IMG/VR virus record: IMGVR_UViG_3300037882_000189 | Coordinates: 1-25,361 of that record | Direction: 5' to 3' (one strand) | DNA: 25,361 nucleotides | Source: a virus | Position numbers and translations under genes: made by a program | The notes under the pieces: generated by a model | The model's database searches: none | The model's input: only the letters and a program-made list of their open reading frames with translations | What the model was told of the DNA's origin: nothing | Shown here: piece by piece, positions 20,789 through 25,361 of the stretch | How positions within the stretch are numbered: the first letter of the stretch is position 1 | How the letters are laid out: each line of letters begins with the position of its first letter

Positions 20789-21232
20789 TTATTCTCCTCT
20801 TGCAGTTCTTAAAGGGCATTTGATGTCGAGCCAACGACAATCTTCACGCCTCATAGCCATAATTACTAAGTCACCATCCATGTGTGCATCAGGAATTTCG
20901 GCTACCACTTTAAAACCAAGGTGTCGGTTTAATCTTAGGGCAGATTCATTATCTGCATTAATTTGCCCTAGTATAACCTTAACACCTAAAACATTAAAGG
21001 GGTAATCGAAAGCTGCCCATAATAAATCTCGACTCATCCAATTTACTTCGTCTACTGCTCCAATGTGCATTTGGCAAGCATTTGGCATAAAACTAGCAAA
21101 TCCAACGACTGCCACCAAATTTCCATCTATTTCTTGTCCAATACATACTGTTTCTTCAGGTAATGGATGGTTCATTATCCGAACCAACCAATCACCCATA
21201 AATCTTTGATTCTCAGTCGTAACTTGCCTCAA
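20789..21232 (-). CDS. GNAT-like acetyltransferase in the virion gene block
   Basis: A 147-residue GNAT-fold protein. It has the beta strand NLVAVVGFASFMP, a central acceptor-side segment (CQMHIGAV), VLGVKVILGQINADNESALR and LNRHLGFKVVAEIPD, the last two being the conserved motif A/B region that closes over acetyl-CoA. The best start is TTG 21232, which overlaps the upstream TGA (TTGA) with AGGTGGAG just before it. An ATG at 21274 would force a 46-base overlap. Similar proteins are often seen beside podovirus tail genes and may modify a virion or host protein; the target is unknown. Confidence 0.78.
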   Translation of the reverse strand: MRQVTTENQRFMGDWLVRIMNHPLPEETVCIGQEIDGNLVAVVGFASFMPNACQMHIGAVDEVNWMSRDLLWAAFDYPFNVLGVKVILGQINADNESALRLNRHLGFKVVAEIPDAHMDGDLVIMAMRREDCRWLDIKCPLRTARGE

Positions 21233-23244
21233 ATCACTCCACCTCTTTCCATTATGTAGTCGGTAGATACCCAATGCAACTCAATGTTTCTAGCTGCCAC
21301 ATTAAGGTTAATTGAGCCTGTAAAGCCAATACCTGTAACGCCTTGCCATACTTTAGTGGTCGTTAAACCACCTGACCAGTTGGCGTTATTCCATGTAGAT
21401 ACATCCCAAATACCATCATTGTCTGCTGCAGGATTAAATGAAACTTGTCCAAGATTGATTTCAGTATCAAAATCGGTACTTAATCCGCAAAACACATTAG
21501 GAATACCACCTGAAGATTGAAGTGTAGGTCTTACCATTGTGAAGCGTTTTAATTGACCGGGGCTTTCAAAGTATGAATAAGCCTGTTGAGCAGCTGCTGT
21601 AATGTTGTTTCCATCATCAGAATCTATGTGGTAAAAATCTCCAATAATGCCTTTTCCACCAAAATGAATGTCTGCATCACCTGAAACTTCCCAACAATAA
21701 GCCTCAATTCCTGTAAAACGACCCCAAGACTTAGTAATACTGTGCATTACATACTGTTCTGTGCCATTAGTAATAGGAATGTTCAAAATCAGCATATTTT
21801 CAGATGCAAAAAAGTTAATTTGCCATCCAAAATTAGCGTAATAAATGGTAGTTGCTTGGCTTACTGCATAGAAAATCTTATCAGTAAGGTTTACCCTAGG
21901 GTCTAAGCGACTTGATTGGAGTGCAGAAGCCAATGGAACTAAACCACCTTGAGTAAGTAATAAAAGGTCACCAGCCCATTTATAAAAACACCTACGGCTA
22001 AAAGTTTGACCTAGTTGCCATACTCCTTTTAATGCCCATGTGTCAGCATTGTCAGGGTCAGTTCCGTTATAAACAATGACTTCACCCATAGAAGTGACAA
22101 ATACTGCGTAATCGTCTGCGCCTTGACCTGCGTCAAGTGTCCAAGTACCCATTGCTTGCAAATAACCAGCATGACGAGCAATTCCACCAAAATATAATGG
22201 TGTAGCTGGTCCAGCGATAGCATCAACATCAAGATACCAACAAGCAAGACTTTCTTTTTCTGTAAAGTAAAGGCGATTCTTAAACAAATTGACCGCAGCA
22301 AAACGGCTTGAATCTACACCTGTAATGCCAATGGTTGTGTAAGAACCCATTGTGGTTGCATTTCCTGAAGGAGCAGTTGCCATTGTGTAAGTAAAAGTTG
22401 TTGCACTTGTAACTGTAATAACATAAGTGCCATTAAATTGACCGGGGTCAGCACCACTAATAGTTACTCTATTGCCAGTTACTAGATTGTGTCCAAGAGC
22501 AGTTGTCAAAGTAGCAGTTAAGTTGCCTGTGCCACCTCTTGTAATACTGCTAATTGTTTGGGCAGTTGAAGTTGATGCTACAAAAAACCATCTTGTACCA
22601 TCGTAAATGGTTACAGGGTCTATGCCATTACAAGCTACTAAATAATGTCCTGAAGTATTAGTCAGGTTTACAAATTCTAATTTATCGCTTTGTAAGCCAG
22701 TAAATACAGGCAATGCAGGGTTTTGCTTAGATTCGTAAATAGTGTCATCTGCTACTGCAAATAGCTTATAGCCAATGTTTTCGCTGTAGTTCATCAAGGT
22801 GTTTACAGGTGTAAATGCTTGATTCTTATATGTTCCTACGACTGTAGCGTTACCAGCAGGTACAGTAAGCATACGATAAGTAAATGCTGTAGTGCTTATT
22901 ACAGTTATCTTATAAACGCCACTATATTCTGTAGGAGTTGTACCTGTAATAGATACATAAACACCTGTAGATAAACCATGAGCAGAAGCGGTTGTTAAGG
23001 TAGCAACCACCCCAACATGAGTAATGCTAGAAATAGTTTGTACGCCATCTGTAGTAGTAAGAATTGAGCCTGCTACATAACCCCTACGCATAGTGACATC
23101 AGTAGGTGTAGGAAACCAATTTACTAACTGAACAGCATCGGTAGGACTCATGTTTGCCAACGAGTCCCTAGCGTTCCAACCTCCAATAGGGGCAGGTATA
23201 GATGCTGTTTGAGCAGTATTTTGTTTTGCTTGACCGAATATCAT
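21229..23244 (-). CDS. Tail tube/nozzle-like structural protein with duplicated FCCH-like domain
   Basis: A 671-residue beta-rich virion protein. It begins with IPAPIGGWNARDSLANMSPT, and VQLVNWFPTPTDVTMRRGY (about 39-56) matches the N-terminus of podovirus tail proteins that form the tail nozzle below the adaptor. Two similar inserted domains (69-139 and 229-302) have the pattern GH.L.TG..V.I.G......y.GtY.ITV.s.ttFTY and resemble E1-FCCH-like modules annotated in phage tails. The remainder contains repeated blades (LYFTEKES, YAVFVTSMGEVIVYNG, LLLLTQGG) suggestive of a beta-propeller. It overlaps the adaptor gene by ATGA. The structural role is well supported by context. Confidence 0.85.
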   Translation of the reverse strand: MIFGQAKQNTAQTASIPAPIGGWNARDSLANMSPTDAVQLVNWFPTPTDVTMRRGYVAGSILTTTDGVQTISSITHVGVVATLTTASAHGLSTGVYVSITGTTPTEYSGVYKITVISTTAFTYRMLTVPAGNATVVGTYKNQAFTPVNTLMNYSENIGYKLFAVADDTIYESKQNPALPVFTGLQSDKLEFVNLTNTSGHYLVACNGIDPVTIYDGTRWFFVASTSTAQTISSITRGGTGNLTATLTTALGHNLVTGNRVTISGADPGQFNGTYVITVTSATTFTYTMATAPSGNATTMGSYTTIGITGVDSSRFAAVNLFKNRLYFTEKESLACWYLDVDAIAGPATPLYFGGIARHAGYLQAMGTWTLDAGQGADDYAVFVTSMGEVIVYNGTDPDNADTWALKGVWQLGQTFSRRCFYKWAGDLLLLTQGGLVPLASALQSSRLDPRVNLTDKIFYAVSQATTIYYANFGWQINFFASENMLILNIPITNGTEQYVMHSITKSWGRFTGIEAYCWEVSGDADIHFGGKGIIGDFYHIDSDDGNNITAAAQQAYSYFESPGQLKRFTMVRPTLQSSGGIPNVFCGLSTDFDTEINLGQVSFNPAADNDGIWDVSTWNNANWSGGLTTTKVWQGVTGIGFTGSINLNVAARNIELHWVSTDYIMERGGVI
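22339..22560 (-). repeat. Second copy of duplicated tail domain
   Basis: Residues 229-302 of the 671-residue tail protein. It aligns with residues 69-139: both begin QTISSIT and contain ATLTTA..H.L.TG..V.I.G, then FTY.M and PxGNAT. The two copies are about 160 residues apart. Confidence 0.82.
22828..23040 (-). repeat. First copy of duplicated tail domain
   Basis: Residues 69-139 of the tail protein, beginning QTISSITHVG and ending GNATVVGTY. Similarity to 22339-22560 is clear at protein level, while third codon positions differ, so the duplication is not recent. Confidence 0.82.
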
Positions 23245-24146
23245 GTGCCATACCCTGTATCAGGGATGTTGCCATAACCAATAAGCACTTTGGATGGATA
23301 AGGAGCAAATGAAAGGTTAGCAGCGCCTTTATCCTGAGCTTTAGCAACTGATAAATAACGCTGATATTCCTGAATCAAAGCAGTTGTATCAAAGCCTTTA
23401 ATAGCCCAATACTTGAGTTTTGTGCCTAAAACAAAGATTCGGTCATCTAAAACAGTCGTATCTGAGTCGGCAGTAAAGCTATTTTTTACAGAGCCATCAG
23501 CGCCCCTAGCAAAACCTTTAGACTTGTATTCCCAACCTAAATACTCATTGGTATTCATTGGCGGCCATACTTGGAATTGGTTGTCTAAGATTCTCCAACG
23601 GATTCTAGGGCCGGTAGAGATATATCCTGACTTGAGCCATTGCCATTGCTGTGCATCTTCCGGCCCAAGAGCTTCCCATCTTTTGGTCTTATCCCATTGA
23701 GTTCTATTGGTAATTCGCTCAAAATCAGGTGGCAAATCGTAAGCGGTTTGAGCTAAAACAACTGCTCCTGTACCACTTCCTGAAGTCTGTTGGGTCATTG
23801 TGATAGTCTGACCTGATACGCTTGATACATTGGTATCTTGGTTAATGTTGTAACCAGTAATCTGCCATTGTTTATCTACGGCAGTAATGTCTACACCCGG
23901 TTCAATTTCAAGAATTAATGAACCATTTACGGATGTTCCATTGGTATTAATAGCTTGCGTATAGAAACGATACTGGACTTGAAGCCCTTGCCAATCATAT
24001 TCTTTAACTAAATCATAGCCTTGACCATTCATCAGCGCCAATACTTGTTGGACATCTTGAGATGGATTACCTGCCACATAGGTAGGTACTGCTAAGTTCA
24101 ATTCAGCCGTAACTTGCTGAACCATTTGTAACATGGTAGATGACAT
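23241..24146 (-). CDS. Head-to-tail adaptor (P22 gp4-like phage adaptor)
   Basis: A 301-residue protein in the position of the podovirus adaptor, directly before the tail nozzle gene. It starts with MLQMVQQVTAELNLAVPTYV, then DVQQVLALMNGQGYDLVKEYDW, the helical pattern of phage adaptor proteins that join the portal to the tail. A later part holds ITNRTQWDKTKRWEALGPED, FQVWPP and W-EYKSKG strands typical of the family, and the C-terminal helix KYWAIKGFDTTALIQEYQRY. The N-terminal 60 residues and C-terminal helix are the best evidence. Its end overlaps the tail gene (ATGA). There is no enzymatic domain. Confidence 0.85.
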   Translation of the reverse strand: MSSTMLQMVQQVTAELNLAVPTYVAGNPSQDVQQVLALMNGQGYDLVKEYDWQGLQVQYRFYTQAINTNGTSVNGSLILEIEPGVDITAVDKQWQITGYNINQDTNVSSVSGQTITMTQQTSGSGTGAVVLAQTAYDLPPDFERITNRTQWDKTKRWEALGPEDAQQWQWLKSGYISTGPRIRWRILDNQFQVWPPMNTNEYLGWEYKSKGFARGADGSVKNSFTADSDTTVLDDRIFVLGTKLKYWAIKGFDTTALIQEYQRYLSVAKAQDKGAANLSFAPYPSKVLIGYGNIPDTGYGT

Positions 24147-24168
24147 ATATATCCTTTTACTTGGTTAT

Positions 24169-24182
24169 CCCAAGTAGTTGGG
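24169..24182 (-). other. Small hairpin upstream of adaptor gene
   Basis: CCCAA-CTAC-TTGGG on the minus strand lies downstream of the terminator at 24203-24225 and before the adaptor start. It has no T run. It may stabilise the 5' end of the adaptor mRNA or block its leader. Confidence 0.4.
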
Positions 24183-24202
24183 CATTTGTTCTGATTATAA
24201 AC

Positions 24203-24225
24203 AAAAAAGAGGCATTTCTGCCCCT
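24203..24225 (-). terminator. Rho-independent terminator before adaptor gene
   Basis: On the minus strand a 7-bp stem AGGGGCA/TGCCTCT with one G-U pair and a GAAA loop is followed by T6. It begins 6 bases beyond the stop of the 209-residue protein, so it would lower adaptor and tail transcription relative to head genes. Confidence 0.85.
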
Positions 24226-24230
24226 TTTAT

Positions 24231-24860
24231 TTACTCAGCTACGATTTCTTCTTTTGGTTTACGACCTTTGGGCTTTTTCTCTGCCATCATAGCCATCAAC
24301 GCATCAATCTGAGCTTGTTGTTTAGCTAATTTAGCATCTGATTCTGCTTTCAAGGCTTCATTCTCTTGGCGTAGCTTGTCCATTTCTTCCTGTTGTTGGT
24401 TTACATTGCCAACTTTTTCAGCAAGATTAAGGAAGGCTTTAGCTTTATCCCTAAATGCAAATGGGGACATACCAGCAATCATGCCAATACGCTGAAGTTG
24501 TTGGTCAGAAGCGTTAGCAACGGAATCAACAGTAGCAAATTTGATGCCTTTTAGCTCATCTGCTTGGGAACGGCTAATAATTGTCCATTCTTCAATAGGT
24601 GTGCCAATAATTTGTTCTTGACCTGCTACTTGATTTTGATAGTGCGCCCATTGTCTTGGGAATCGAGCTTTATGTCCATTGTTGGCATAAGTGTCAATTT
24701 CCGTAAGGTTATCACCCGGTACGCAAATACGGACAAAATCAAACTCTTTGAATATTGGTCTACCGGCAGCAAGAGATTCGTCTTTTTGCTCCATAGACCG
24801 CTTGTAGAAGGTTACTGCTAGGCGTGAATCTGCGCCATTTTCATCAGATGGAAGTGCCAT
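24231..24860 (-). CDS. Head-region protein with C-terminal coiled coil, unknown
   Basis: A 209-residue protein beginning MALPSDENGADSRLAVTFYK, with an alpha/beta N-terminal part (FDFVRICVPGDNLTEIDTYA; ISRSQADELKGIKF), a helical region (QLQRIGMIAGMSPFAFRDKA) and a long C-terminal coiled coil (about 150-195, rich in Q, E, K). It has a lysine/proline-rich tail. It lies between the decoration-like protein and the adaptor, and terminators flank it on both sides. Phage proteins of this type accompany capsid genes, but I know no function. A capsid-accessory or internal core role is possible. No protease motif was seen. Confidence 0.7.
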   Translation of the reverse strand: MALPSDENGADSRLAVTFYKRSMEQKDESLAAGRPIFKEFDFVRICVPGDNLTEIDTYANNGHKARFPRQWAHYQNQVAGQEQIIGTPIEEWTIISRSQADELKGIKFATVDSVANASDQQLQRIGMIAGMSPFAFRDKAKAFLNLAEKVGNVNQQQEEMDKLRQENEALKAESDAKLAKQQAQIDALMAMMAEKKPKGRKPKEEIVAE

Positions 24861-24893
24861 TTAAATCTCCAAAGTAGTTTGGGTTATTAAAAG

Positions 24894-24922
24894 AAAAAAG
24901 GATGCCCCTTTTGAGGACATCC
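24894..24922 (-). terminator. Rho-independent terminator after decoration-like gene
   Basis: On the minus strand GGATG, a one-base bulge, CCTC, an AAAA loop, GGGG and CATCC form a 9-bp stem with one wobble, followed directly by T6. It stands between the 98-residue gene and the 209-residue gene and would reduce readthrough from capsid genes. Confidence 0.9.
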
Positions 24923-24946
24923 CTATGGTACTACAAAGTCTGTTGA

Positions 24947-25243
24947 TTAAACAGATGCTTTACCGAACCAACCATAATCACCTGAAACCATAGAAACGGC
25001 TGGTGAAATGTATGCGCCACCTGTAGCTGCTACAGTAAATGCAGTAGTGTTGATGTCGCAAACAGTTGTTGATGGAGCGATAGTAGCTGCTGCCTTTGCC
25101 CATACATAACGCAAGCCATCAGAGCCAAAAGTCTGTGTGCCTAGCGGCCCAAAGTCTGCTGGTTCACCTTGAAGTGCGATTTGTGCTGCGGTTTGAGTTA
25201 CTTCTAAATTAATGCCAGCAATCGGTAGTGTTGAATATGCCAT
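24947..25243 (-). CDS. Capsid decoration-like protein (98 aa)
   Basis: A 98-residue, beta-rich protein of low charge beginning MAYSTLPIAGINLEVTQTAA, with ADFGPLGTQTFGSDGLRYVW and ATIAPSTTVCDIN in the centre and GDYGWFGKASV at the end. Small capsid-cementing proteins encoded next to the major capsid gene in many podo- and siphoviruses have this G-rich body and Y-G-W ending, so a decoration role is likely but not proven. AAGGAA precedes the ATG. Strong terminator-like hairpins flank the gene, as expected for highly expressed head genes. No membrane or signal segment. Confidence 0.7.
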   Translation of the reverse strand: MAYSTLPIAGINLEVTQTAAQIALQGEPADFGPLGTQTFGSDGLRYVWAKAAATIAPSTTVCDINTTAFTVAATGGAYISPAVSMVSGDYGWFGKASV

Positions 25244-25269
25244 GATATTTTCCTTAATATGTTAATAAA

Positions 25270-25292
25270 CGAAATAGAAAGGGCTTTCGCCC
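25270..25292 (-). terminator. Terminator-like hairpin after upstream head gene
   Basis: On the minus strand GGGC-GAAA-GCCC (25281-25292) has a stable GNRA loop and is followed by TTTCTATTTCG. The stem is only 4 bp and the T tract is interrupted, so it would terminate weakly or protect the mRNA 3' end. Confidence 0.55.
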
Positions 25293-25298
25293 AATCTA

Positions 25299-25361
25299 TT
25301 AGGTTGTCAAAAGACCTTGCAAGAAGCTATTTGAAGTCGTTAAATTGCCCGCCCAGCCATA
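25299..25361 (-). CDS. C-terminal end of an upstream head gene (partial)
   Basis: The last 20 codons of a leftward gene entering from the right edge, YGWAGNLTTSNSFLQGLLTT followed by TAA. The fragment is too short to name. Its YGWAGN resembles the YGWFGK near the end of the next protein, so it may be a related decoration protein rather than the major capsid protein. The open frame to the window edge and the hairpin after the stop support a real gene. Confidence 0.55.
   Translation of the reverse strand, partial: YGWAGNLTTSNSFLQGLLTT

Noticed and set aside
24194-24199. Perfect TATAAT on the minus strand after the terminator
   Set aside because: No acceptable -35 box lies at 16-18 bases (only GGCAGA-like sequence inside the terminator stem), so a promoter call is not supported.
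1-25361. Integrated prophage with attachment sites, integrase or tRNA
   Set aside because: No integrase, excisionase, tRNA or bacterial flanking gene was seen, and no attachment-type repeat could be identified.

Overview
The window is part of a tailed-phage genome, most likely a short-tailed (podovirus-like) phage. It carries a terminase, a P22 gp4-like head-tail adaptor, a large tail-tube/nozzle-type protein, several internal-virion-type proteins, a tail fibre and a lysis cassette, and it shows no tape measure or contractile tail genes. The DNA looks moderately AT-rich, genes are packed with 1-, 4- or 8-base overlaps, and strong Shine-Dalgarno (SD) sites are common. Gene families (YdaS-type Cro, DUF1376, YbcO, RusA, YqaJ, DUF1071 annealing protein, GH19 lysin, GTA-type holin, DUF6496) point to a Gram-negative proteobacterial host. 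A freshwater betaproteobacterial host would fit, but that is only an inference. No integrase, CI-type repressor, tRNA, CRISPR or insertion sequence was seen.

Layout, read along the minus strand from right to left. (1) 25.4-13.2 kb: virion genes. These are the 3' end of an upstream gene, a decoration-like protein, a coiled-coil protein, the adaptor, a tail-nozzle-like protein with a duplicated inserted domain, an acetyltransferase-like protein, Q/N-rich and other internal-virion-type proteins, a split fibre and small accessory genes. Three terminator-like hairpins punctuate the capsid-proximal end. (2) 13.4-11.6 kb: lysis genes (XhlA-like, GTA-type holin, a membrane-anchored protein, GH19 endolysin). 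(3) 8.19-11.6 kb is the only plus-strand block: YdaS/Cro regulator, DUF1376 replication protein, a small protein, a DnaB-type helicase, a Mom-like DNA-modification acyltransferase and three small genes. (4) 8.03-3.4 kb, minus strand again: small unknowns, a single-strand annealing protein, YqaJ exonuclease, a minimal SSB-like protein, a zinc ribbon, a possible nuclease, YbcO and RusA, with several tiny coupled genes between them. A terminator at 3367-3390 closes this block. (5) 3.35-0 kb: Dps/ferritin-like DUF5856, a 2-oxoglutarate/Fe(II) oxygenase, a SAM methyltransferase, small basic proteins and the terminase small and large subunits.

How it fits together: an AT-rich divergent control region (8036-8187) separates a rightward replication/DNA-modification operon from a leftward recombination operon. 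The YdaS/Cro-like protein may bind there, where CACTT recurs exactly every 10 bp. The annealing protein, YqaJ exonuclease and SSB-like protein form a recombination set, and RusA and YbcO would process branched DNA before packaging. Because TerL runs off the left edge and a capsid-proximal gene enters at the right edge, both leftward, a circular map would be closed by the rest of TerL, the portal, a scaffold and the capsid. The window may therefore hold most of the genome.

The least ordinary points are: the Mom-like enzyme in the replication operon; the oxygenase/methyltransferase/ferritin-like trio behind its own terminator; a chain of 22-29-residue coupled ORFs; competing hairpins at the holin start; the duplicated tail domain; and the stand-alone fibre N-terminal module.
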